A stretch of 64,000 nt of DNA from Halodesulfurarchaeum formicicum. GTDB lineage: Archaea > Halobacteriota > Halobacteria > Halobacteriales > Halobacteriaceae. Below the pieces are notes generated by a model that was not told where the DNA came from, did no database searches, and saw nothing but the letters and a program-made list of their open reading frames with translations. Positions 1-7,792 of this stretch are shown in pieces (position 1 is the stretch's first letter; each line of letters starts with the position of its first letter). A program made the position numbers and the translations under genes. The DNA lies in contig NZ_CP016804.1 of assembly GCF_001886955.1 (NCBI RefSeq), forward strand, positions 372,001 through 436,000, given 5' to 3'.

Positions 1-549
1 TACGTGGCGCTCTCGCCGCCGGGCCGGTCCGTCGAGGACCTCTCGCGACACGAGGTTCACACCGCCCTCCAGGAGAAAGTCCCCGTCGAGGCCCTGGAAC
101 GCGAGCGATCGACCGAGTCGGATTCGGCCACGGCTTCACAACCCGGATCCTCGGCGACCGACGGCGGTGGCGGCACCGTCGCGGTCACTACCGAGACGGT
201 GAGCCCCCAGCCCGCCGAGTCGGCCGACTCGGAACCCGACTCTGAAACCACGACGGGCGACACGGCGGCCACCCTGGCCGCACAGATCGAGGCTGTCAGC
301 GGGAGTGAGTCCGCCCGCGTGCTCGACGCGGAGTTCCGACTCCTCGAGAGCGGCGACCTGGATGCAGCCCGCTCGCTCGTCCGGGCGGCCGGCGACGACG
401 CGCGAACGGTCCTCGTCGACGGCTCGGTCGCCCAGCCCCTGCTCGATGTCGCGGCGAAACACGGTGTGACCGCGATTTATGGGACCGGCGAGGGCGATAT
501 CGTCAAGCAACCCGCCTCGGTGCGGATCCGCTCGCTCGACGCCAGCTAG
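1..549 (+). CDS. dnaG: Archaeal DnaG primase, C-terminal part (5' truncated by window)
   Basis: The reading frame is open from base 1, so only the last ~182 residues are present. They begin in the end of the Toprim-containing core (YVALSPPGRSVEDL, followed by a KVPVEAL segment), pass through a low-complexity Ser/Thr/Glu/Asp linker, and end in a compact domain finishing VRIRSLDAS. This matches the tail of haloarchaeal DnaG, the bacterial-type primase associated with the archaeal exosome. The catalytic region lies outside the window. The stop codon overlaps the convergent DUF92 gene by a few bases. The family call rests on recalled resemblance of the core/linker/tail order. Confidence 0.82.
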   Translation, partial: YVALSPPGRSVEDLSRHEVHTALQEKVPVEALERERSTESDSATASQPGSSATDGGGGTVAVTTETVSPQPAESADSEPDSETTTGDTAATLAAQIEAVSGSESARVLDAEFRLLESGDLDAARSLVRAAGDDARTVLVDGSVAQPLLDVAAKHGVTAIYGTGEGDIVKQPASVRIRSLDAS

Positions 550-1838
550 AAGAGAGCGAGGATCGCGCCCGCACAGCCACCGGCACTCGTGGCGATGAAG
601 TTCACGGCCTGATTCCCGACGTGTTCGCCCTCGATCGTGGCCCCGGCGAGGCTGTCGACTGTCATACCCACGAGTCCAGCGAGCACCACGAGCACGACGC
701 CGATCCCCGAGATCGGGAGGACCAACCACGCGAGCAGGCCGATGATCGTCGCGCCGCCAGCCCCCGCAAGTTCACCCTGCCAGGTCACCGCGCCGTCGGT
801 GCCCGGTTCGACCCGCGAGAGGGTGGTGACCAGGCGCGGCCGGTCGTACAGGCCACCGATTTCACTGGAGAGAGTGTCAGCCAGCGCGGTCGCCACGCTC
901 CCCGCGAAGGCATAGACGAAGACGATTCCCGGAACGGGAAGCTGGGCGTGGGCCGCATAGAGCAGCAGGGCAAAGAGCGCTGCCAGGGAGTTCCCGAGGA
1001 CGTTACCGGTCCCGCGAGCGCCCTCGTTCGGCTCCGCGACCCCTCGACTCACTTTCTCGTCGTAGCGGAACTTCGTGGAGAGCCCGCCGATCCCGAAGAA
1101 GGCGATCAGCAGGACGAACCAGCCGTACCCACCCAGCACGACCGCCAAAAGCGAGAGGAACACGCCGGTGAGCATCCCGGGAATCGAGGCGGTTTCGAGC
1201 GCGATCGAGAGCGAGCCGAACAGAAAGGACACGCCCAGGCCCACGAGCACCGCGGTCCAGGTAATGTCCCCGGCCAGCGCGGCGAGCAGCCAGAGCAGCA
1301 CGGTCAGAAACCCGAGCACCAGGGGATCGTTCCGGGCGACGAGCACCGAGCGGAGGAGCGCCCCGAGGAACGCGGCGCTCGCGGCGAGAAAGAGGATCGT
1401 CGGTCCGTGGCCGACCGCACCCGAAAACGCGTTCAAGAGGAGTTGGCCACCGATGCCGGCGGCCCCGCCGACGAACACGAACCCCGCCGTCGCGAGGATC
1501 GGGACTGGCCGGACCGCTTCAAAAATGCGTCGGCCCAGATCACCGAACCCGAGGGTCACCATCGCCGTGACGTAGACGGGTTTCGGGAGCTCGACGGCCA
1601 CGATCAGGGCCGCCAGTGCCGCCCCGGTGAGCGCAAACGAGATGAGGGTCCGCAGGCGACCGTCTTTTTCGTCGACGGCCGTCGAGAGCGCCTCGAAGAC
1701 CGGTCCTGTGGTCACCAGGGCCCCGGCGGTCGCGACCGCGAGAAAGGCTGTTATCGTCCCCCACACCGAAGGCGCCACGGCCAGGGAAACCGTGGACAGC
1801 GCCGCGAACGTCGCCGTTCGGGAGAGTGGACGGTTCAC
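546..1838 (-). CDS. DUF92 family integral membrane protein
   Basis: A 430-residue protein with many hydrophobic segments throughout. The conserved DUF92 (TIGR00297) hallmark is near residues 310-380: ATALADTLSSEIG followed by GAVTWQGELAGAGGA. A plant member, VTE6, is a phytyl-phosphate kinase, so a CTP-dependent polyprenyl-phosphate kinase role is plausible but inferred. It is transcribed divergently from a cis-prenyltransferase homologue, which fits isoprenoid metabolism. It overlaps the 3' end of dnaG by four bases on the opposite strand. Confidence 0.85.
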   Translation of the reverse strand: MNRPLSRTATFAALSTVSLAVAPSVWGTITAFLAVATAGALVTTGPVFEALSTAVDEKDGRLRTLISFALTGAALAALIVAVELPKPVYVTAMVTLGFGDLGRRIFEAVRPVPILATAGFVFVGGAAGIGGQLLLNAFSGAVGHGPTILFLAASAAFLGALLRSVLVARNDPLVLGFLTVLLWLLAALAGDITWTAVLVGLGVSFLFGSLSIALETASIPGMLTGVFLSLLAVVLGGYGWFVLLIAFFGIGGLSTKFRYDEKVSRGVAEPNEGARGTGNVLGNSLAALFALLLYAAHAQLPVPGIVFVYAFAGSVATALADTLSSEIGGLYDRPRLVTTLSRVEPGTDGAVTWQGELAGAGGATIIGLLAWLVLPISGIGVVLVVLAGLVGMTVDSLAGATIEGEHVGNQAVNFIATSAGGCAGAILALF

Positions 1839-1933
1839 ACGTCCTCGGGTTTTCGACGGCGCTCACTTAAGTATCTCGAACCGTCGCCGGGTCGATCCCG
1901 GCCCGTTTAGTAACGCCCGGTCGAACTGGGCCT

Positions 1934-2542
1934 GTGGCGCTTTACGACCGGTATCTGGGCCTTCGCGTTCGACTCGCGGCCGGCGAGCCACCGGCCCACG
2001 TCGCGCTGGTCATCACCGAGCGTGACCTCCTCGAACAGGGGGCCTACGGCAGCCTGGAGCGGTTCGTGGAACTCGCCTTCGACGTCGGGGCCGAGCGAGT
2101 GACGGTGTACGTGAGCGTGCTCGACGAGGCCGTCCTGGACACCGTCGAGCGGTCGGTCGAAGCTCTCGAGTTCCCACGCGAGGTCGCGGTCCGTGACCCG
2201 CGAACTCCCGAACCCGGCTCGGCCCCGATTCAGATCAACCTCGGGCTGGGGGGCAAAGAGGAGTTCGCCACCGCCGTGCGATCGATCGCCGAGGCCGTCG
2301 ATCGCGGGGATCTGGACCCGGATTCGATCGAGGCGGCGGACATCGAGGACCGACTGGTCTTCGCGGACGAACCCGACCTGGTCATCAAGACCGGGGAGGA
2401 GCGACTCTCGGATTTCATGATCTGGCAGTCGGTGTACTCCGAGTTGTACTTCACCGACGTCAACTGGCGGGACTTCCGTGACCGGGAGTTCTTCCGGGCC
2501 GTCCTGGAGTACAAACAGCGCACTCGTCGGTTCGGACAGTGA
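1934..2542 (+). CDS. Short cis-prenyltransferase homologue (non-catalytic subunit candidate)
   Basis: This 202-residue protein aligns by eye to undecaprenyl diphosphate synthase. The C-terminal half is well conserved (DLVIKTGEERLSDF, then WQSVYSELYFTDVNW). The N-terminal HVAxxxDGN catalytic motif reads HVALVITER, so the catalytic Asp is Thr28, and the usual His/Arg substrate segment is missing. Family knowledge: eukaryotic cis-prenyltransferases pair a catalytic subunit with a non-catalytic NgBR/Nus1-type subunit, and archaeal heteromers have been reported. The full-length partner may be the synthase at 10.6-11.5 kb. The GTG start lies ~27 bases after a TTTAGTA-like box, fitting a leaderless message. 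Confidence 0.75.
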   Translation: MALYDRYLGLRVRLAAGEPPAHVALVITERDLLEQGAYGSLERFVELAFDVGAERVTVYVSVLDEAVLDTVERSVEALEFPREVAVRDPRTPEPGSAPIQINLGLGGKEEFATAVRSIAEAVDRGDLDPDSIEAADIEDRLVFADEPDLVIKTGEERLSDFMIWQSVYSELYFTDVNWRDFRDREFFRAVLEYKQRTRRFGQ

Positions 2543-2543
2543 A

Positions 2544-3620
2544 TTAGAACAGGTCCTCCAATTCGTCGTTCTGGAAGGCGTTTTTCCGATCAGTTTCCTC
2601 CTCGACCGCCTGACTGGCTGCGGTGGCCCGTTCCAGGAACGATTGGAGCCGCGGCGACCCGGCGATACCCGAGAGGATGACGACTACGGCGATGCGGTCG
2701 CCCCGGATCGGTAGATCGCCGCCCCGGACGACCATAGTGCCCGTCTCGGACTCGATCCACTTCCGGGCCCGCTCGATTCCCTTTCGCGAGAGTCGGTCCG
2801 GATCGCCGGCCACGAGCACCAGCGCGGCCTCCCCGCGTGTGGTTTCCGGGACGCTCATGCCGGTCAGCAGGGCTCGCCGGGCCGTGCTCGTGATGACGTT
2901 CACGTTCTCGCCGGGATCGGGTGCGGCGTCCGCGGCGGCATAGCCCACGGCTGCCATGTCGCCCGGCCGGAGCGTGTTGATCACCTCGCTCGCGTCGACG
3001 ACCGACTCGCCGACTCCCTCGACCCCTTCGCCGGCGGCAAAGAGGAAATCGAGCCGTCGGGCGATCTTCTCGTTGATGGCCCGGAAGGACGCTGCGACAC
3101 TCTCATCGGCCTGTCGCCAGGCGTCGTTCTCGACCAGGAGCAACGAGTCGGCCTCCCGCGCGAAGGTCTTGAGCGACTGGCCGGCGTTTTGCTGGTAGAG
3201 CGCACCCTCGTCCCGGCCCGGAAGGATCCCGAGCCCGTAGATCGGCTGGTCGTAGATGCGTTTGAGCTCCTGGGCGAGAACCGGGCCGGCCCCGCTGCCG
3301 GTGCCACCGCCCAGTCCGGCGACGAGCACCACCGCGTCGGTTTCCGCGGTGATGATCCCGTCGAGTCCGGCCAGGACTTCGCCCCGATCGTCGGTCATGA
3401 TCTCCGCGCCGAGTTCGTTGTCGGCCCCCACGCCATGACCGGCCACGCGGTCCTGGCCGATCAACATGGTGTCCACGTCGAGGCCGGTGAGGTCCGTCCG
3501 TGCGGTGTTGACCGCCAGGACGCCCCCGACAGCCCCGTATCCGGCTTGCCGATCGGCGTCCCGGATCGCCTCGGCGATCCGTCCCCCTGCCTGTCCGAGC
3601 CCGACCAGGGCGGCTTTCAT
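2544..3620 (-). CDS. cetZ: CetZ, tubulin/FtsZ-superfamily GTPase
   Basis: The 358-residue protein starts MKAALVGLGQAGG. It carries the tubulin signature GGGTGSG at residues 104-110, the NTARTDL segment that contacts nucleotide, and a C-terminal tail ending NDELEDLF. This is the CetZ group, which controls cell shape and motility in haloarchaea through GTP-dependent polymerisation, rather than FtsZ1/FtsZ2. The ATG at 3620 was chosen because the conserved domain begins there; a longer frame to 3665 adds an unconserved 15 residues. It lies 41 bases downstream of the polymerase gene with an AT-rich patch (ATATTAATA) between, so it may also have its own promoter. Confidence 0.9.
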   Translation of the reverse strand: MKAALVGLGQAGGRIAEAIRDADRQAGYGAVGGVLAVNTARTDLTGLDVDTMLIGQDRVAGHGVGADNELGAEIMTDDRGEVLAGLDGIITAETDAVVLVAGLGGGTGSGAGPVLAQELKRIYDQPIYGLGILPGRDEGALYQQNAGQSLKTFAREADSLLLVENDAWRQADESVAASFRAINEKIARRLDFLFAAGEGVEGVGESVVDASEVINTLRPGDMAAVGYAAADAAPDPGENVNVITSTARRALLTGMSVPETTRGEAALVLVAGDPDRLSRKGIERARKWIESETGTMVVRGGDLPIRGDRIAVVVILSGIAGSPRLQSFLERATAASQAVEEETDRKNAFQNDELEDLF

Positions 3621-3661
3621 GCCACTCTCATTGTGGGGCTGACATATTAATATTGGGTGGT

Positions 3662-5791
3662 TCACATTTCTCGGGACACGGTCCAGCCGGTCACGCTCGT
3701 GGACTCGAAATCGGCCAGGTGGGACTCGATATCGCGTTCGCGAACGCCCAGGGGTGACAGCACCGACGCCGCTGCGCGAACGGCCCGTTTTCGATAGAAA
3801 TCGGCGTCGTAGTCCTCGAGTGGCTCTCCCTGTAGTCGCACCCGCTCTCGGGTGGTCTTCGAGTCGTCGACGACCACGTAGGAGACGTCCTGGCCGGGCG
3901 CGAGGTCGATCCCGGTGGCTCGCGTTCGCTTCAGTGCGGCCACGTTCCGCGTCGATTGGGTGTACTCCGCCAGCGGTTTTCCCACCCGGTTCGTGAGCAA
4001 CAGTCGCTCCGGGTCCACGGCCCCCCGGGCCAGTCGATCGAGTCGCTCCCTGAGCACATCGAGGACGGGTTCGGGTTCCCGGTGCTCGTCGAGGACCTCG
4101 ATCAGCGTCCGCTGCAGGTCGCCGACCCAGTCACAGGTCGAGCGCTGTCTGGCCTCGATCCCGCGAACCTTGACGGGGGACTCGTCCGGCGCGGGGTCGG
4201 CCCGTCGCCCGAAGTATCTGGTCAACGCGCCCGCTTCGGTGTCTTTCTTCGGGACGAAGGCCACCCAGTCGTAGGCGGCCTCGTACTCCAGTTCGATCCC
4301 GGTCGCCTCGGTAATCGCCGCCGTGATCTCCCCGAGCGGTCGCTGGTCGGTCTCCGCCATCGGGGTCACCCAGATGGAGTCGACGATCCCGTGGACCACG
4401 CGCCAGCCGCCGGCCTCCAGGCGTTCTTTTGCGGTGAGGAGGATCTCGCGGGCGTAGGCGTTGATGGCCTCGTGGGCCTCGATCCGGCCGAACTTCGCGT
4501 TCGAGAAGCCCTGATAGCCAAAGCAGGAGACGAGGATCCACTTGATCGCCTCGGCGCGGCCGGCGAGTGCCGCTCGTTGCTCCGGGTCGTCCGTCGCCGC
4601 CCGCTCGGCCTTGATCTCCTCGCGAGCCGTGACCAGCGGTTCGAGCACGTCGGGGAGATAGCCTGGCTGCTCACAGATCTCGTAGTCCAGTTCGGGCACC
4701 GTCGTCGAAGAGTCACAATCCCCCCGGATCGTCTCCGGGGAGATGTTTCGGGTGACGATGATGTTCGGATACATCGAGGCGAAATCGAGTTCGTGAACGT
4801 CCTCGTGGAGTCCCACGTCGGGCGAGAACGTGAACCCGCCGCGGTCGGCCGCCCGAAGCTGGCCCATCGTCTTGAACTGCTCGTGGCGGAAGGACCGCCA
4901 GGGGACCAGCACGTCCCGCCGTGTGGCCGCCCGGATCTGGATCGCCGTGAGGACGTTCCCGATCGACGCCCAGGCCAGCTCCTGGAGGGGTTTGTGCGAG
5001 CGTGCGACCAGATCGAGGACGCCGGCGAGGTTCGTCTGGGCGTAGAAGAACGTGTTCGAGCGGTCGATGATCGCCCGCCCCGGCACCGAATAGCGGGCCG
5101 GGGAGTGTCCGACCTGGCCGTAGCTCTCGTAGGTCGACTCGCCGGCGAGTTTCCGGTATCCGGGCAGTCGGCCGACGGCGATGGGGTCTCGCTCCTGTGT
5201 GTCGGCGATCGCGAACAGTTCGGGGACGATCTCGGCACTCGAAAGCACCAGCACGTCGGGGTCAGCGTCGTGGATCCGGTCGAGAACGCCGTCGAGCACC
5301 TGGGACGGATCGCCCGTGATCGACTCGCCCTCGACGGTGGCCTCGCGAAGGTGCCCCTCCCGGTGTACCTCGACTGCCGGCACGTCGATCGAGAGCGTGT
5401 GGAGCGAACCTGTCGGCACCGGCGACTGGCCCGTTTCGAGGCAGTACCGGAACCCCCGTGAGAAATCGACGTTGAAGAGGCGGAGGTCACCGGGCCGGCC
5501 CATGTTCGCCAACTGCGGCGCGAGCGCGTCGACCGCCTCGATGTCGGTCAGGGTCACTTCGAGCACGTCCTGGGGGTCGTGTCGCCAGCCCGGTCGTTTC
5601 GAGGCGACGGTCACTGAGGCCACGTTTGGATGGGCCGCGACGTGCTCCCGGTGGGTCTGGACGGTCTCCCACTCAGCGGCCCAGAGGTAGATCGTCGGTC
5701 GGTAGTCCGTGTCCACCGTGACTGTTGCCCCGTCCTCGGTCGTCGTCCAGCGGCGGACGGCCCCGTCCTCGCGGTAGTCGATTTTGAACAT
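3662..5791 (-). CDS. polB2: B-family DNA polymerase, PolB2-like, with degenerate motifs
   Basis: A 709-residue family B polymerase. Motif A is intact (DFASMYPNII, Asp336). Motif B is partly kept (Lys417, then CFGYQG). Motif C reads HGIVDSIWV where YGDTDS is usual, so only the second Asp (Asp471) remains. Exonuclease motif I reads SIDVPAVE (Asp136, with the usual Glu replaced by Pro), and I cannot find convincing Exo II or III motifs. Family knowledge: archaeal PolB2 proteins often have disrupted active sites and are not the main replicase. The gene starts immediately after the stop of the 85-aa gene, so the three upstream genes form one operon. A repair or translesion role is inference. Confidence 0.85.
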   Translation of the reverse strand: MFKIDYREDGAVRRWTTTEDGATVTVDTDYRPTIYLWAAEWETVQTHREHVAAHPNVASVTVASKRPGWRHDPQDVLEVTLTDIEAVDALAPQLANMGRPGDLRLFNVDFSRGFRYCLETGQSPVPTGSLHTLSIDVPAVEVHREGHLREATVEGESITGDPSQVLDGVLDRIHDADPDVLVLSSAEIVPELFAIADTQERDPIAVGRLPGYRKLAGESTYESYGQVGHSPARYSVPGRAIIDRSNTFFYAQTNLAGVLDLVARSHKPLQELAWASIGNVLTAIQIRAATRRDVLVPWRSFRHEQFKTMGQLRAADRGGFTFSPDVGLHEDVHELDFASMYPNIIVTRNISPETIRGDCDSSTTVPELDYEICEQPGYLPDVLEPLVTAREEIKAERAATDDPEQRAALAGRAEAIKWILVSCFGYQGFSNAKFGRIEAHEAINAYAREILLTAKERLEAGGWRVVHGIVDSIWVTPMAETDQRPLGEITAAITEATGIELEYEAAYDWVAFVPKKDTEAGALTRYFGRRADPAPDESPVKVRGIEARQRSTCDWVGDLQRTLIEVLDEHREPEPVLDVLRERLDRLARGAVDPERLLLTNRVGKPLAEYTQSTRNVAALKRTRATGIDLAPGQDVSYVVVDDSKTTRERVRLQGEPLEDYDADFYRKRAVRAAASVLSPLGVRERDIESHLADFESTSVTGWTVSREM

Positions 5792-6049
5792 CTAGTCCGC
5801 TTCGAGGCTGCTCACTCGCTCGGTGAGTGTCTGGATCGCTCGCTCCTGTTCCAGACAGACCGAGAGGAGGACGGTCTGCATCGGGTCGGCGGGGTTGTAC
5901 ATCCCGCTCGCGTCGGCGTGGGCCCGGGCGTGCTCCCAGAGTCGATCGAAGGGGCCCTGCTCGTGCTGGCGGAGGCTGCGCCGGTATGGGCCCCAGTCGG
6001 CTTCGAGGGCGTCGAGCCGGTCGCGATAGGTGGGGTTGGTCCGGCCCAT
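5792..6049 (-). CDS. Conserved small protein between RecA-like gene and PolB2
   Basis: 85 residues from ATG at 6049: MGRTNPTYRDRLDALEADWG through TLTERVSSLEAD. It is charged and predicted helical, with a C-terminal heptad-like stretch (QERAIQTLTERVSSLEAD) that could form a coiled coil. There is no signal, membrane segment or metal motif. Its ATG shares one base with the TGA of the upstream RecA-like gene, and its TAG directly abuts the polymerase ATG, so it is translationally coupled on both sides. That position suggests an adaptor or accessory subunit, which is inference; I do not recognise the family. Confidence 0.8.
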   Translation of the reverse strand: MGRTNPTYRDRLDALEADWGPYRRSLRQHEQGPFDRLWEHARAHADASGMYNPADPMQTVLLSVCLEQERAIQTLTERVSSLEAD

Positions 6050-6726
6050 CAGGGACTCACCTCCGCGATCGCCCGCTCCTGGCTGGGCTGTGTCTCGTGG
6101 GCCGGGCGTCGGGCCCGGAGGATCCGCGCCCAGTAGGTGAGTGTGGTCTGCATGGTCGGCCCCGACTCGGCGTAGATCTGGGTCTCGAAGTTCGGGCTCC
6201 GAAACCGGGGCCCGAACCGGGTTCGCTCGACCGTGATGGTGCTGTCCGCAACCTGGGAGACCGGCGCGCTGAACTCGTCGGCCGCGGCCCGGGTCGTGAG
6301 GACGGGGATCTCGGCCTCGCGAGCGTAGCGGGCGAGTCGGGCCACACTCCGGAGGAGCATCGACTGGGGTTCGGCCCCGCGAACGTCCTCGTCGCGGTAG
6401 AGCCCGTCGACGGCCGGCGCGACGACGAGACTCGTGTCGCCGTCGATCTCGGCCGCGGCGTCCTGGAGCAGCGACTGGTGCTGGTAGGGAGTGAACCCAC
6501 GGGCGACGCGAACCCGGTCGAGGACACGCGGGCTGGGCGCGACCTCGGCCAAATAGGTCGTGGTCGCGTGCCCGTGGGCGTCGATCCAGACGGCGGTGCC
6601 ACCCGTCACGAGCAGGTGATCGAGTACGAGCGCGTGCAGCGGGCCGATCGAGCGTCGCGGAGCGTCGAGGAGCCGGACCCCGGGCGAGAGCTGGGGGAGC
6701 TCCGGCACGGAACCTGTGTGATGCAT
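6049..6726 (-). CDS. RecA/RadA-like protein lacking the P-loop
   Basis: 225 residues from ATG at 6726 (MHHTGSVPEL). The segment WIDAHGHATTTYLAE resembles the RecA/RadA strand after the Walker A region, ARGFTPYQHQSLL resembles RadA's YARAFNSNHQ, and SLVVAPAVDGLYRDEDV matches the Walker B/L1 region. No GxxxxGK[ST] is present; the region that should hold it reads LVLDHLLVTGGTAVW. It is therefore likely a non-hydrolysing RecA-fold protein. It heads the operon with the 85-aa protein and PolB2. A longer open frame reaches 6912 but is low-complexity and not conserved-looking. Confidence 0.75.
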   Translation of the reverse strand: MHHTGSVPELPQLSPGVRLLDAPRRSIGPLHALVLDHLLVTGGTAVWIDAHGHATTTYLAEVAPSPRVLDRVRVARGFTPYQHQSLLQDAAAEIDGDTSLVVAPAVDGLYRDEDVRGAEPQSMLLRSVARLARYAREAEIPVLTTRAAADEFSAPVSQVADSTITVERTRFGPRFRSPNFETQIYAESGPTMQTTLTYWARILRARRPAHETQPSQERAIAEVSP

Positions 6727-6919
6727 GCTCCAACCGAGTTGTGCCGACGGGAAAACTCGAACACGGGCCCTTCCGGCCGTTCCGGACCGGCTGTAGGTGG
6801 ATCGAGAACAGTGAATTCGATACGAACACCCGCTGTGCCGACTGCTCCCCGCTTCCGAACGGCTTCCGGACCGAGAATCGCCACTATCGTTATCTGTCTG
6901 GTTGTACATCAAACATGAT

Positions 6920-7792
6920 ATGCCCGGAACTATTCGGTCGACGATCGACGCTCACCGACTGGCGAGTTTCCTCCTCGTCACGTACGCGTTCACGTGGACG
7001 ATCCAGGGGGCGCTCGCGGCCAGCGGGATGGAGGCCTCCTGGACACACTCCATCCTGATCGGGTTGGGGGGTTTCGGCCCGCCGGTCGGGGCGGCCGTCG
7101 TGGTCTGGGCGAGCGAGGGGAGTCTCCGGCAGTGGGTCGGCCAACTATTCAAGTGGCGGATCGGCGCGAAATGGTGGCTGCTCGCGCTCGGTCTCCCGCT
7201 TCTCATCCTCGCACTCGGGAGTGTCTTGTTCGTCGCCCTCGGCGGCCCGGTCGATCTCGGCTCCTTCCCCTTCCCGGGTATCTATCTCTTTGCCCTGGTC
7301 TGGGGGACCGTCTGGGGTGGCGGCCAGGAGGAACTCGGCTGGCGTGGGTTCATGCTCCCGGTGCTTCAGGAGCGGTACAGCGCGCTCGTCTCCAGCCTGG
7401 CGGTCGGAGTGGCCTGGGCCCTGTGGCACCTGCCGCTCCTGCTCAACGCCACGACGGTCCACGGCGGCTGGTCGCGCTCCCAGCAGTTCATCTGGTTTTT
7501 CACCATCATCGCGGGGTCGATCCTCTGGACCTGGATGTACAACAGTACCGGCGGGAGCGTCCTCGCCGTGGCCGTCTTCCACGCCGGCATCAACGCCATG
7601 GGGATCTTCCACCCGGCCGATATGGCGGTGCTCGCCCCCGGCGGTGTCCCCGATCCCTGGCTGAACTTCCTGGCCGAGGTCACGGGCGCGGTCCCGCTCG
7701 TCGCCCTCGCGGCCCTCCTGGTCGTGATCTACGGGGCCGAGCACCTCGCGCCCCGCGATCGCCCCGGGCTCGAACGCCTCGGTCTCGATTAG
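6920..7792 (+). CDS. CPBP-family intramembrane metalloprotease
   Basis: 290 residues with about eight hydrophobic segments. Motif 1 is QEELGWRG (Glu137/Glu138, Arg142). Motif 2 is WALWHLPLL (His170), and a later FHAGINAMG supplies another His. These are the CPBP/Abi (CAAX-like, Rce1-related) protease residues, with the active site in the membrane. Substrate unknown; family members act in prenyl-protein processing or bacteriocin self-protection. The ATG at 6920 was chosen over an upstream TTG at 6902. The 3' end overlaps the convergent orc gene by four bases. Confidence 0.9.
   Translation: MPGTIRSTIDAHRLASFLLVTYAFTWTIQGALAASGMEASWTHSILIGLGGFGPPVGAAVVVWASEGSLRQWVGQLFKWRIGAKWWLLALGLPLLILALGSVLFVALGGPVDLGSFPFPGIYLFALVWGTVWGGGQEELGWRGFMLPVLQERYSALVSSLAVGVAWALWHLPLLLNATTVHGGWSRSQQFIWFFTIIAGSILWTWMYNSTGGSVLAVAVFHAGINAMGIFHPADMAVLAPGGVPDPWLNFLAEVTGAVPLVALAALLVVIYGAEHLAPRDRPGLERLGLD

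Noticed and set aside
621-1910. Long plus-strand frame opposite DUF92
   Set aside because: Arg/Glu/Gly-rich translation with no domain; typical antisense shadow in high-GC DNA over an evident membrane-protein gene.
3956-5461. 501-codon plus-strand frame opposite the polymerase
   Set aside because: Shadow of the well-supported B-family polymerase; composition is low-complexity and no motif is seen.
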